The notes under the pieces were generated by a model. The model did not search any database. It saw only the letters and a program-made list of their open reading frames with translations, and had not been told where the DNA came from. This document shows, one piece after another, positions 24,201-39,200 of a stretch of 64,000 bases of DNA. Origin of the DNA: Euptelea pleiosperma (lineage: Eukaryota > Streptophyta > Magnoliopsida > Ranunculales > Eupteleaceae); assembly GCA_035048495.1 (NCBI GenBank), contig JASUTR010000037.1, forward strand, positions 1 to 64,000. Direction: 5' to 3'. Both the position numbers and the translations under genes were made by a program. The stretch's first letter is position 1; the number at the start of each line of letters is the position of its first letter.

Positions 24201-27200
24201 TGAACAAGATTTATGACTGTCGAAACAAGTTAGCTCCATCCGTGCGTCAACGTCTCAAATTGGACTCAGTTTGTGTGTTACATTCCGAAGCCTATAACTT
24301 GTGACTTTTTCGCAACCGGACCTCGTAATTGGACTCAAACTCTTCCATTACTATCGTTGCAACACATTTGAAGTGTTGAAACAAGATTCGTGACAGTCAA
24401 AACAAGTTAGCTCCATCCGTGCGTCAACGTCTCAAATTGGACTCAGTTTGTGTGTTACATTCCGAAGCCTATAACTTGTGACTTTTTCACAACCGGACCT
24501 CGTAATTAGACTCGAATTCTTCCATTACAATTGTTTCAACACAATTGAAGTGTTGGAACAAGATTTATCACTGTCGAAACAAGTTAGCTCCATCCGTGCG
24601 TCAACGTCTCAAATTGGACTCAGTTTGTATGTTACATTCCGAAGCCTATAACTTGTGACTTTTTCGCAACCGAACCTCGTAATTCGACTCGAAGTCTTCC
24701 ATTACTATTGTTTCAACACATTTGAAGTGTTGGAACAGGATTCAGGACAGTCGAAACAAGTTAGCTCCATCCGTTCGTGAACGTCTCAAATTGGACTCAG
24801 TTTGTGTGTTACATTCCGAAGCCTATAACTTGTGACTTTTTCGCAACCGGACCTCGGAATTAGACTCGAATTCTTCCATTACAATTGTTTCAAAACATTT
24901 GAAGTGTTTGAACAAGAATTATGACAGTCGAAACAAGTTAGCTCCATCCGTGCGTCAACGTCTCAAATTGGACTCAGTTTGTGTGTTACATTCCGAACCC
25001 TATAACTTGTGAATTTTTCGCAACCGGACCTCGTAATTGGACTCAAACTCTTCCATTACTATTGTTGCAACACATTTGAAGTGTTGAAACAAGATTCGTG
25101 ATAGTCAAAACAAGTTAGCTCCATCCGTGCGTCAAAGTCTCAAATTGGACTCAGTTTGTGTGTTACATTCCGAAGCCTATAACTTGTGACTTTTTCGCAA
25201 TCGGACCTCGTAATTGAACTCAAACTCTTCCATTATTATTGTTTCAACACATTTGAAGTATTGGAACAAGATTCGGGATAGGCGAAACAAGTTAGCTCCA
25301 TCCGTGCGTCAACGTCTCAAATTGGATTCAGTTTGTGTGTTACATTCCGAAGCCTATAACTTGTGACTTTTTCGGAACCGGACCTCGTAATTGGACTCAA
25401 ACTCTTCCATTACTATTGTTTCAACACATTTGAAGTATTGGAATAAGTTTCGGGATAGGCGAAACAAGTTAGCTCCATCCGTGCGTCAGCGTCTCAAATT
25501 GGACTCATTTTGTGTGTTACATTCCGAAGCCTATAACTTGTGACTTTTTCGCAACCGAACCTTGTAATTAGACTCGAATTCTTCCATTACTATTGTTTCA
25601 ACACATTTGAAGTGTTGGAACAAGATTCGGGACAGTCGAAACAAGTTAGCTCCATCCGTTCGTGAACGTCTCAAATTGGACTCAGTTTGTGTGTTACATT
25701 CCGAAGCCTATAACTTGTGACTTTTTCGCAACTGGACCTCGTAATTAGACTTGAATTCTTCCATTACAATTGTTTCAAAACATTTGAAGTGTTTGAACAA
25801 GATTTATGACTGTCGAAACAAGTTAGCTCCATCCGTGCGTCAACGTCTCAAATTGGACTCAGTTTGTGTGTTACATTCCGAAGCCTATAACTTGTGACTT
25901 TTTCACAACCGGACCTTGTAATTAGACTCGAATTCTTCCATTACAATTGTTTCAACACAATTGAAGTGTTGGAACAAGATTTATCACTGTCGAAACAAGT
26001 TAGCTCCATCCGTACGTCAACGTCTCAAATTGGACTCAGTTTGTGTGTTACATTCCGAAGCCTATAACTTGTGAATTTTTCGCAACCGGACCTCGTAATT
26101 GGACTCAAACTCTTCCATTACTATTGTTGCAACACATTTGAAGTGTTGAAACAAGATTCGTGATATTCAAAACAAGTTAGCTCCATCCGTGCGTCAACGT
26201 CTCAAATTGGACTCAGTTTGTGTGTTACATTCCGAAGCCTATAACTTGTGACTTTTTCGCAATCGGACCTTGTAATTGAACTCAAACTCTTCCATTATTA
26301 TTGTTTCAACACATATGAAGTATTGGAACAAGATTCGGGATAGGCGAAACAAGTTAGCTCCATCCGTGCGTCAACGTCTCAAATTGGACTCAGTTTGTAT
26401 GTTACATTCCGAAGCCTATAACTTGTGACTTTTTCGCAACCGAACCTCGTAATTAGACTCGAATTCTTCCATTACTATTGTTGCAACACATTTGAAGTGT
26501 TGAAACAAGATTCGTGACAGTCAAAACAAGTTAGCTCCATCCGTGCGTCAACGTCTCAAATTGGACTCAGTTTGTGTGTTACATTCCGAAGCCTATAACT
26601 TGTGACTTTTTCGGAACCGGACCTCGTAATTGGACTCAAACTCTTCCATTACTATTGTTTCAACACATTTGAAGTATTGGAACAAGTTTCGGGATAGGCG
26701 AAACAAGTTAGCTCCATCCGTGCGTCAGCGTCTCAAATTGGACTCATTTTGTGTGTTACATTCCGAACCCTATAACTTGTGACTTTTTCGCAACCGAACC
26801 TTGTAATTAGACTCGATTCTTCCATTACTATTGTTTCAACACATTTGGAGTGTTGGAACAAGATTCGGGACAGTCGAAACAAGTTAGCTCCATCCGTTCG
26901 TGAACGTCTCAAATTGGACTCAGTTTGTGTGTTACATTCCGAAGCCTATAACTTGTGACTTTTTCGCAGCCGGACCTCGTAATTAGACTCGAATTCTTCC
27001 ATTACAATTGTTTCAAAACATTTGAAGTGTTTGAGCAAGATTTATGACTGTCGAAACAAGTTAGCTCCATCCGTGCGTCAACGTCTCAAATTGGACTCAG
27101 TTTGTGTGTTACATTCCGAAGCCTATAACTTGTGAATTTTTCGCAACCGGACCTCGTAATTGGACTCAAACTCTTCCATTACTATTGGTGCAACACATTT

Positions 27201-30200
27201 GAAGTGTTGAAACAAGATTCGTGATAGTCAAAACAAGTTAGCTCCATCCGTGCGTCAACGTCTCAAATTGGACTCAGTTTGTGTGTTACATTCCGAAGCC
27301 TATAACTTGTGACTTTTTCGCAATCGGACCTTGTAATTGAACTCAAACTCTTCCATTATTATTGTTTCAACACATATGAAGTATTGGAACAAGATTCAGG
27401 ATAGGCGAAACAAGTTAGCTCCATCCGTGCGTCAACGTCTCAAATTGGACTCAGTTTGTCTGTTACATTCCGAAGCCTATAACTTGTGACTTTTTCGCAA
27501 CCGAACCTCGTAATTAGACTCGAATTCTTCCATTACTATTGTTGCAACACATTTGAAGTGTTGAAACAAGATTCGTGACAGTCAAAACAAGTTAGCTCCA
27601 TCCGTGCGTGAACGTCTCAAATTGGACTCAGTTTGTGTGTTACATTCCGAAGCCTATAACTTGTGTCTTTTTCGCAACCGGACCTCGTAATTGGACTCAA
27701 ACTCTTCCATTACTATCGTTGCAACACATTTGAAGTGTTGAAACAAGATTCGTGACAGTCAAAACAAGTTAGCTCCATCCGTGCGTCAACGTCTCAAATT
27801 GGACTCAGTTTGTGTGTTACATTCCGAAGCCTATAACTTGTGACTTTTTCACAACCGGACCTCGTAATTAGACTCGAATTCTTCCATTACAATTGTTTCA
27901 ACACAATTGAAGTGTTGGAACAAGATTTATCACTGTCGAAACAAGTTAGCTCCATCCGTGCGTCAACGTCTCAAATTGGACTCAGTTTGTATGTTACATT
28001 CCGAAGCCTATAACTTGTGACTTTTTCGCAACCGAACCTCGTAATTCGACTCGAATTCTTCCATTACTATTGTTTCAACACATTTGAAGTGTTGGAACAG
28101 GATTCGGGACAGTCGAAACAAGTGAGCTCCATCCGTTCGTGAACGTCTCAAATTGGACTCAGTTTGTGTGTTACATTCCGAAGCCTATAACTTGTGACTT
28201 TTTCGCAACCGGACCTCGGAATTAGACTCGAATTCTTCCATTACAATTGTTTCAAAACATTTGAAGTGTTTGAACAAGAATTATGACTGTCGAAACAAGT
28301 TAGCTCCATCCGTGCGTCAACGTCTCAAATTGGACTCAGTTTGTGTGTTACATTCCGAAGCCTATAACTTGTGAATTTTTCGCAACCGGACCTCGTAATT
28401 GGACTCAAACTCTTCCATTACTATTGTTGCAACACATTTGAAGTGTTGAAACAAGATTCGTGATAGTCAAAACAAGTTAGCTCCATCCGTGCGTCAAAGT
28501 CTCAAATTGGACTCAGTTTGTGTGTTACATTCCGAAGCCTATAACTTGTGACTTTTTCGCAATCGGACCTCGTAATTGAACTCAAACTCTTCCATTATTA
28601 TTGTTTCAACACATTTGAAGTATTGGAACAAGATTCGGGATAGGCGAAACAAGTTAGCTCCATCCGTGCGTCAACGTCTCAAATTGGATTCAGTTTGTGT
28701 GTTACATTCCGAAGCCTATAACTTGTGACTTTTTCGGAACCGGACCTCGTAATTGGACTCAAACTCTTCCATTACTATTGTTTCAACACATTTGAAGTAT
28801 TGGAACAAGTTTCGGGATAGGCGAAACAAGTTAGCTCCATCCGTGCGTCAGCGTCTCAAATTGGACTCATTTTGTGTGTTACATTCCGAAGCCTATAACT
28901 TGTGACTTTTTCGCAACCGAACCTTGTAATTAGACTCGAATTCTTCCATTACTATTGTTTCAACACATTTGAAGTGTTGGAACAAGATTCGGGACAGTCG
29001 AAACAAGTTAGCTCCATCCGTTCGTGAACGTCTCAAATTGGACTCAGTTTGTGTGTTACATTCCGAAGCCTATAACTTGTGACTTTTTCGCAACCGGACC
29101 TCGTAATTAGACTTGAATTCTTCCATTACAATTGTTTCAAAACATTTGAAGTGTTTGAACAAGATTTATGACTGTCGAAACAAGTTAGCTCCATCCGTGC
29201 GTCAACGTCTCAAATTGGACTCAGTTTGTGTGTTACATTCTGAAGCCTATAACTTGTGACTTTTTCACAACCGGACCTTGTAATTAGACTCGAATTCTTC
29301 CATTACAATTGTTTCAACACAATTGAAGTGTTGGAACAAGATTTATCACTGTCGAAACAAGTTAGCTCCATCCGTACGTCAACGTCTCAAATTGGACTCA
29401 GTTTGTGTGTTACATTCCGAAGCCTATAACTTGTGAATTTTTCGCAACCGGACCTCGTAATTGGACTCAAACTCTTCCATTACTATTGTTGCAACACATT
29501 TGAAGTGTTGAAACAAGATTCGTGATAGTCAAAACAAGTTAGCTCCATCCGTGCGTCAACGTCTCAAATTGGACTCAGTTTGTGTGTTACATTCCGAAGC
29601 CTATAACTTGTGACTTTTTCGCAATCGGACCTTGTAATTGAACTCAAACTCTTCCATTATTATTGTTTCAACACATATGAAGTATTGGAACAAGATTCGG
29701 GATAGGCGAAACAAGTTAGCTCCATCCGTGCGTCAACGTCTCAAATTGGACTCAGTTTGTATGTTACATTCCGAAGCCTATAACTTGTGACTTTTTCGCA
29801 ACCGAACCTCGTAATTCGACTCGAATTCTTCCATTACTATTGTTGCAACACATTTGATGTGTTGAAACAAGATTCGTGACAGTCAAAACAAGTTAGCTCC
29901 ATCCGTGCGTCAACGTCTCAAATTGGACTCAGTTTGTGTGTTACATTCCGAAGCCTATAACTTGTTAATTTTTCGCAACCGGACCTCGTAATTGGACTCA
30001 AACTCTTCCATTACTATTGTTGCAACACATTTGAAGTGTTGAAACAAGATTCGTGATAGTCAAAACAAGTTAGCTCCATCCGTGCGTCAAAGTCTCAAAT
30101 TGGACTCAGTTTGTGTGTTACATTCCGAAGCCTATAAGTTGTGACTTTTTCGTAATCGGACCTCGTAATTGAACTCAAACTCTTCCATTATTATTGTTTC

Positions 30201-33200
30201 AACACATTTGAAGTATTGGAACAAGATTCGGGATAGGCGAAACAAGTTAGCTCCATCCGTGCGTCAACGTCTCAAATTGGATTCAGTTTGTGTGTTACAT
30301 TCCGAAGCCTATAACTTGTGACTTTTTCGGAACCGGACCTCGTAATTGGACTCAAACTCTTCCATTACTATTGTTTCAACACATTTGAAGTATTGGAACA
30401 AGTTTCGGGATAGGCGAAACAAGTTAGCTCCATCCGTGCGTCAGCGTCTCAAATTGGACTCATTTTGTGTGTTACATTCCGAAGCCTATAACTTGTGACT
30501 TTTTCGCAACCGAACCTTGTAATTAGACTCGAATTCTTCCATTACTATTGTTTCAACACATTTGAAGTGTTGGAACAAGATTCGGGACAGTCGAAACAAG
30601 TTAGCTCCATCCGTTCGTGAACGTCTCAAATTGGACTCAGTTTGTGTGTTACATTCCGAAGCCTATAACTTGTGACTTTTTCGCAACCGGACCTCGTAAT
30701 TAGACTTGAATTCTTCCATTACAATTGTTTCAAAACATTTGAAGTGTTTGAACAAGATTTATGACTGTCGAAACAAGTTAGCTCCATCCGTGCGTCAACG
30801 TCTCAAATTGGACTCAGTTTGTGTGTTACATTCCGAAGCCTATAACTTGTGACTTTTTCACAACCGGACCTTGTAATTAGACTCGAATTCTTCCATTACA
30901 ATTGTTTCAACACAATTGAAGTGTTGGAACAAGATTTATCACTGTCGAAACAAGTTAGCTCCATCCGTACGTCAACGTCTCAAATTGGACTCAGTTTGTG
31001 TGTTACATTCCGAAGCCTATAACTTGTGAATTTTTCGCAACCGGACCTCGTAATTGGACTCAAACTCTTCCATTACTATTGTTGCAACACATTTGAAGTG
31101 TTGAAACAAGATTCGTGATAGTCAAAACAAGTTAGCTCCATCCGTGCGTCAACGTCTCAAATTGGACTCAGTTTGTGTGTTACATTCCGAAGCCTATAAC
31201 TTGTGACTTTTTCGCAACCGGACCTCGTAATTAGACTCGAATTCTTCCATTACAATTATTTCAAAACATTTTAAGTGTTTGAACAAGATTTATGACTGTC
31301 GAAACAAGTTAGCTCCATCCGTGCGTCAACGTCTCAAATTGGACTCAGTTTGTGTGTTACATTCCGAAGCCTATAACTTGTGAATTTTTCGCAACCGGAC
31401 CTCGTAATTGGACTCAAACTCTTCCATTACTATTGTTGCAACACTTTTGAAGTGTTGAAACAAGATTCGTGATAGTCAAAACAAGTTAGCTCCATCCGTG
31501 CGTCAACGTCTCAAATTGGACTCAGTTTGTGTGTTACATTCCGAAGCCTATAACTTGAGACTTTTTCGCAATCGGACCTCGTAATTGGACTCAAACTCTT
31601 CCATTAATATTGTTTCAACACATTTGAAGTATTGGAACAAGATTCGGGATAGGCGAAAGAAGTTAGCTCCATCCGTGCGTCAACGTCTCAAATTGGACTC
31701 AGTTTGTGTGTTACATTCCGAAGCCTATAACTTGTGACTTTTTCGCAACCGGACCTCGTAATTGGACTCAAACTCTTCCATTACTATCGTTGCAACACAT
31801 TTGAAGTGTTGAAACAAGATTCGTGACAGTCAAAACAAGTTAGCTCCATCCGTGCGTCAACATCTCAAATTGGACTCAGTTTGTGTGTTACATTCCGAAG
31901 CCTATAACTTGTGACTTTTTCACAACCGGACCTCGTAATTAGACTCGAATTCTTCCATTACAATTGTTTCAACACAATTGAAGTGTTGGAAGAAGATTTA
32001 TCACTGTCGAAACAAGTTAGCTCCATCCGTGCGTCAACGTCTCAAATTGGACTCAGTTTGTGTGTTACATTCCGAAGCCTATAACTTGTGAATTTTTCGC
32101 AACCGGACCTCGTAATTGGACTCAAACTCTTCCATTACTATTGTTGCAACACATTTGAAGTGTTGAAACAAGATTCGTGATAGTCAAAACAAGTTAGCTC
32201 CATCCGTGCGTCAACGTCTCAAATTGGACTCAGTTTGTGTGTTACATTCCGAAGCCTATAACTTGTGACTTTTTCGCAACCGGACCTCGTAACTAGACTC
32301 GAATTCTTCCATTACAAATGTTTCAAAACATTTGAAGTGTTTGAACAAGATTTATGACTGTCGAAACAAGTTAGCTCCATCCGTGCGTCAACGTCTCAAA
32401 TTGGACTCAGTTTGTGTGTTACATTCCGAAGCCTATAACTTGTGAATTTTTCGCAACCGGACCTCGTAATTGGACTCAAACTCTTCCATTACTATTGTTG
32501 CAACACATTTGAAGTGTTGAAACAAGATTCGTGATAGTCAAAATAAGTTAGCTCCATCCGTGCGTCAACGTCTCAAATTGGACTCAGTTTGTGTGTTACA
32601 TTCCGAAGCCTATAACTTGTGGCTTTTTCGCAATCGGACCTTGTAATTGAACTCAAACTCTTCCATTATTATTGTTTCAACACATATGAAGTATTGGAAC
32701 AAGATTCGGGATAGGCGAAACAAGTTAGCTCCATCCGTGCGTCAACGTCTCAAATTGGACTCAGTTTGTATGTTACATTCCGAAGCCTATAACTTGTGAC
32801 TTTTTCGCAACCGAACCTCGTAATTAGACTCGAATTCTTCCATTACTATTGTTGCAACACATTTGAAGTGTTGAAACAAGATTCGTGACAGTCAAAACAA
32901 GTTAGCTCCATCCGTGCGTCAACGTCTCAAATTGGACTCAGTTTGTGTGTTACATTCCGAAGCCTATAACTTGTGACTTTTTCGGAACCGGACCTCGTAA
33001 TTGGACTCAAACTCTTCCATTACTATTGTTGCAACACATTTGAAGTATTGGAACAAGTTTCGGGATAGGCGAAACCAGTTAGCTCCATCCGTGCGTCAGC
33101 GTCTCAAATTGGACTCATTTTGTGTGTTACATTCCGAAGCCTATAACTTGTGACTTTTTCGCAACCGAACCTTGTAATTAGACTCGAATTCTTCCATTAC

Positions 33201-36200
33201 TATTGTTTCAACACATTTGAAGTGTTGGAACAAGATTCGGGACAGTCGAAACAAGTTAGCTCCATCCGTTCGTGAACGTCTCAAATTGGACTCGGTTTGT
33301 GTGTTACATTCCGAAGCCTATAACTTGTGACTTTTTCGCAACCGGACCTCGTAATTAGACTCGAATTCTTCCATTACAATTGTTTCAAAACATTTGAAGT
33401 GTTTGAACAAGATTTATGACTGTCGAAACAAGTTAGCTCCATCCGTGCGTCAACGTCTCAAATTGGACTCAGTTTGTGTGTTACATTCCGAAGCCTATAA
33501 CTTGTGAATTTTTCGCAACCGGACCTCGTAATTGGACTCAAACTCTTCCATTACTATTGTTGCAACACATTTGAAGTGTTGAAACAAGATTCGTGATAGT
33601 CAAAACAAGTTAGCTCCATCCGTGCGTCAACGTCTCAAATTGGACTCAGTTTGTGTGTTACATTCCGAAGCCTATAACTTGTGACTTTTTCACAACCGGA
33701 CCTCGTAATTAGACTCGAATTCTTCCATTAGAATTGTTTCAACACAATTGAAGTGTTGGAAGAAGATTTATGACTGTCGAAACAAGTTAGCTCCATCCGT
33801 GCGTCAACGTCTCAAATTGGACTCAGTTTGTGTGTTACATTCCGAAGCCTATAACTTGTGAATTTTTCGCAACCGGACCTCGTAATTGGACTCAAACTCT
33901 TCCATTACTATTGTTGCAACACATTTGAAGTGTTGAAACAAGATTCGTGATAGTCAAAACAAGTTAGCTCCATCCGTGCGTCAACGTCTCAAATTGGACT
34001 CAGTTTGTGTGTTACATTCCGAAGCCTATAACTTGTGGCTTTTTCGCAATCGGACCTTGTAATTGAACTCAAACTCTTCCATTATTATTGTTTCAACACA
34101 TATGAAGTATTGGAACAAGTTTCGGGATAGGCGAAACCAGTTAGCTCCATCCGTGCGTCAGCGTCTCAAATTGGACTCATTTTGTGTGTTACATTCCGAA
34201 GCCTATAACTTGTGACTTTTTCGCAACCGAACCTTGTAATTAGACTCGAATTCTTCCATTACTATTGTTTCAACACATTTGAAGTGTTGGAACAAGATTC
34301 GGGACAGTCGAAACAAGTTAGCTCCATCCGTTCGTGAACGTCTCAAATTGGACTCGGTTTGTGTGTTACATTCCGAAGCCTATAACTTGTGACTTTTTCG
34401 CAACCGGACCTCGTAATTAGACTCGAATTCTTCCATTACAATTGTTTCAAAACATTTGAAGTGTTTGAACAAGATTTATGACTGTCGAAACAAGTTAGCT
34501 CCATCCGTGCGTCAACGTCTCAAATTGGACTCAGTTTGTGTGTTACATTCCGAAGCCTATAACTTGTGAATTTTTCGCAACCGGACCTCGTAATTGGACT
34601 CAAACTCTTCCATTACTATTGTTGCAACACATTTGAAGTGTTGAAACAAGATTCGTGATAGTCAAAACAAGTTAGCTCCATCCGTGCGTCAACGTCTCAA
34701 ATTGGACTCAGTTTGTGTGTTACATTCCGAAGCCTATAACTTGTGACTTTTTCACAACCGGACCTCGTAATTAGACTCGAATTCTTCCATTACAATTGTT
34801 TCAACACAATTGAAGTGTTGGAAGAAGATTTATCACTGTCGAAACAAGTTAGCTCCATCCGTGCGTCAACGTCTCAAATTGGACTCAGTTTGTATGTTAC
34901 ATTCCGAAGCCTATAACTTGTGACTTTTTCGCAACCGAACCTCGTAATTAGACTCGAATTCTTCCATTACTATTGTTTCAACACATTGGAATTTTTGGAA
35001 CAAGATTCGGGACAGTCGAAACAAGTTAGCTTCATCCGTGCGTGAACGTCTCAAATTGGACTCAGTTTGTGTGTTACATTCCGAAGCCTATAACTTGTGA
35101 CTTTTTCGCAACCGGACCTCGTAACTAGACTCGAATTCTTCCATTACAATTGTTTCAAAACATTTGAAGTGTTTGAACAAGATTTATGACTGTCGAAACA
35201 AGTTAGCTCCATCCGTGCGTCAACGTCTCAAATTGGACTCAGTTTGTGTGTTACATTCCGAAGCCTATAACTTGTGAATTTTTCGCAACCGGACCTCGTA
35301 ATTGGACTCAAACTCTTCCATTACTATTGTTGCAACACATTTGAAGTGTTGAAACAAGATTCGTGATAGTCAAAACAAGTTAGCTCCATCCGTGCGTCAA
35401 CGTCTCAAATTGGACTCAGTTTGTGTGTTACATTCCGAAGCCTATAACTTGTGGCTTTTTCGCAATCGGACCTTGTAATTGAACTCAAACTCTTCCATTA
35501 TTATTGTTTCAACACATATGAAGTATTGGAACAAGATTCGGGATAGGCGAAACAAGTTAGCTCCATCCGTGCGTCAACGTCTCAAATTGGACTCAGTTTG
35601 TATGTTACATTCCGAAGCCTATAACTTGTGACTTTTTCGCAACCGAACCTCGTAATTAGACTCGAATTCTTCCATTACTATTGTTGCAACACATTTGAAG
35701 TGTTGAAACAAGATTCGTGACAGTCAAAACAAGTTAGCTCCATCCGTGCGTCAACGTCTCAAATTGGACTCAGTTTGTGTGTTACATTCCGAAGCCTATA
35801 ACTTGTGACTTTTTCGGAACCGGACCTCGTAATTGGACTCAAACTCCTCCATTACTATTGTTGCAACACATTTGAAGTATTGGAACAAGTTTCGGGATAG
35901 GCGAAACCAGTTAGCTCCATCCGTGCGTCAGCGTCTCAAATTGGACTCATTTTGTGTGTTACATTCCGAAGCCTATAACTTGTGACTTTTTCGCAACCGA
36001 ACCTTGTAATTAGACTCGAATTCTTCCATTACTATTGTTTCAACACATTTGAAGTGTTGGAACAAGATTCGGGACAGTCGAAACAAGTTAGCTCCATCCG
36101 TTCGTGAACGTCTCAAATTGGACTCGGTTTGTGTGTTACATTCCGAAGCCTATAACTTGTGACTTTTTCGCAACCGGACCTCGTAATTAGACTCGAATTC

Positions 36201-39200
36201 TTCCATTACAATTGTTTCAAAACATTTGAAGTGTTTGAACAAGATTTATGACTGTCGAAACAAGTTAGCTCCATTCGTGCGTCAACGTCTCAAATTGGAC
36301 TCAGTTTGTGTGTTACATTTCGAAGCCTATAACTTGTGACTTTTTCGCAATCGGACCTTGTAATTGAACTCAAACTCTTCCATTATTATTGTTTCAACAC
36401 ATATGAAGTATTGGAACAAGATTCGGGATAGGCGAAACAAGTTAGCTCCATCCGTGCGTCAACGTCTCAAATTGGACTCAGTTTGTATGTTACATTCCGA
36501 AGCCTATAACTTGTGACTTTTTCGCAACCGAACCTCGTAATTAGACTCGAATTCTTCCATTACTATTGTTGCAACACATTTGAAGTGTTGAAACAAGATT
36601 CGTGACAGTCAAAACAAGTTAGCTCCATCCGTGCGTGAACGTCTCAAATTGGACTCAGTTTGTGTGTTACATTCCGAAGCCTATAACTTGTGACTTTTTC
36701 GCAACCGGACCTCGTAATTGGTCTCAAACTCTTCCATTACTATCGTTGCAACACATTTGCAGTGTTGAAACAAGATTCGTGACAGTCAAAACAACTTAGC
36801 TCCATCCGTGCGTCAACGTCTCAAATTGGACTCAGTTTGTGTGTTACATTCCGAAGCCTATAACTTGTGACTTTTTCACAACCGGACCTCGTAATTAGAC
36901 TCGAATTCTTCCATTACAATTGTTTCAACACAATTGAAGTGTTGGAACAAGATTTATCACTGTCGAAACAAGTTAGCTCCATCCGTGCGTCAACGTCTCA
37001 AATTGGACTCAGTTTGTATGTTACATTCCGAAGCCAATAACTTATGACTTTTTCGCAACCGAACCTCGTAATTCGACTCGAATTCTTCCATTACTATTGT
37101 TTCAACACATTTGAAGTGTTGGAACAAGATTCGGGACAGTCGAAACAAGTTAGCTCCATCCGTTCGTGAACGTCTCAAATTGGACTCAGTTTGTGTGTTA
37201 CATTCCGAATCCTATAACTTGTGACTTTTTCGCAACTGGACCTCGTAATTAGACTCGAATTCTTCCATTACAATTGTTTCAAAACATTTGAAGTGTTTGA
37301 ACAAGAATTATGACTGTCGAAACAAGTTAGCTCCATCCGTGCGTCAACGTCTCAAATTGGACTCAGTTTGTGTGTTACATTCCGAAGCCTATAACTTGTG
37401 AATTTTTCGCAACCGGACCTCGTAATTGGACTCAAACTCTTCCATTACTATTGTTGCAACACATTTGAAGTGTTGAAACAAGATTCGTGATAGTCAAAAC
37501 AAGTTAGCTCCATCCGTGCGTCAAAGTCTCAAATTGGACTCAGTTTGTGTGTTACATTCCGAAGCCTATAACTTGTGACTTTTTCGCAATCGGACCTCGT
37601 AATTGAACTCAAACTCTTCCATTATTATTGTTTCAACACATTTGAAGTATTGGAACAAGAGTCGGGATAGGCGAAACAAGTTAGCTCCATCCGTGCGTCA
37701 ACGTCTCAAATTGGATTCAGTTTGTGTGTTACATTCCGAAGCCTATAACTTGTGACTTTTTCGCAACCGGACCTCGTAATTGGACTCAAACTCTTCCATT
37801 ACTATTGTTGCAACACATTTGAAGTGTTGAAACAAGATTCGTGATTGTCAAAACAAGTTAGCTCCATCCGTGCGTCAACGTCTCAAATTGGACTCAGTTT
37901 GTGTGTTACATTCCGAAGCCTATAACTTGTGACTTTTTCGCAATTGGACCTTGTAATTGAACTCAAACTCTTCCATTATTATTTTTTCAACACATTTGAA
38001 GTATTGGAACAAGATTCGGGATAGGCGAAACAAGTTAGCTCCATCCGTGCGTCAATGTCTCAAATTGGACTCAGTTTGTATGTTACATTCCGAAGCCTAT
38101 AACTTGTGACTTTTTCGCAACCTAACCTCGTAATTAGACTCGAATTCTTCCATTACTATTGTTGCAACACATTTGAAGTGTTGAAACAAGATTCGTGACA
38201 GTCAAAACAAGTTAGCTCCATCCGTGCGTCAACGTCTCAAATTGGACTCAGTTTGTGTGTTACATTCCGAAGCCTATAACTTGTGACTTTTTCGGAACCG
38301 GACCTCGTAATTGGACTCAAACTCTTCCATTACTATTGTTTCAACACATTTGAAGTATTGGAACAAGTTTCGGGATAGGCGAAACAAGTTAGCTCCATCC
38401 GTGCGTCAGCGTCTCAAATTGGACTCATTTTGTGTGTTACATTCCGAAGCCTATAACTTGTGACTTTTTCGCAACCGAACCTTGTAATTAGACTCGAATT
38501 CTTCCATTACTATTGTTTCAACACATTTGAAGTGTTGGAACAAGATTCGGGACAGTCGAAACAAGTTAGCTCCATCCGTTCGTGAACGTCTCAAATTGGA
38601 CTCAGTTTGTGTGTTACATTCCGAAGCCTATAACTTGTGACTTTTTCGCAACCGGACCTCGTAATTAGACTTGAATTCTTCCATTACAATTGTTTCAAAA
38701 CATTTGAAGTGTTTGAACAAGATTTATGACTGTCGAAACAAGTTAGCTCCATCCGTGCGTCAACGTCTCAAATTGGACTCAGTTTGTGTGTTACATTCCG
38801 AAGCCTATAACTTGTGACTTTTTCACAACCGGACCTTGTAATTAGACTCGAATTCTTCCATTACAATTGTTTCAACACAATTGAAGTGTTGGAACAAGAT
38901 TTATCACTGTCGAAACAAGTTAGCTCCATCCGTACGTCAACCTCTCAAATTGGACTCAGTTTGTGTGTTACATTCCGAAGCCTATAACTTCTGAATTTTT
39001 CGCAACCGGACCTCGTAATTGGACTCAAACTCTTCCATTACTATTGTTGCAACACATTTGAAGTGTTGAAACAAGATTCGTGATAGTCAAAACAAGTTAG
39101 CTCCATCAGTGCGTCAACGTCTCAAATTGGACTCAGTTTGTGTGTTACATTCCGAAGCCTATAACTTGTGACTTTTTCGCAATCGGACCTTGTAATTGAA

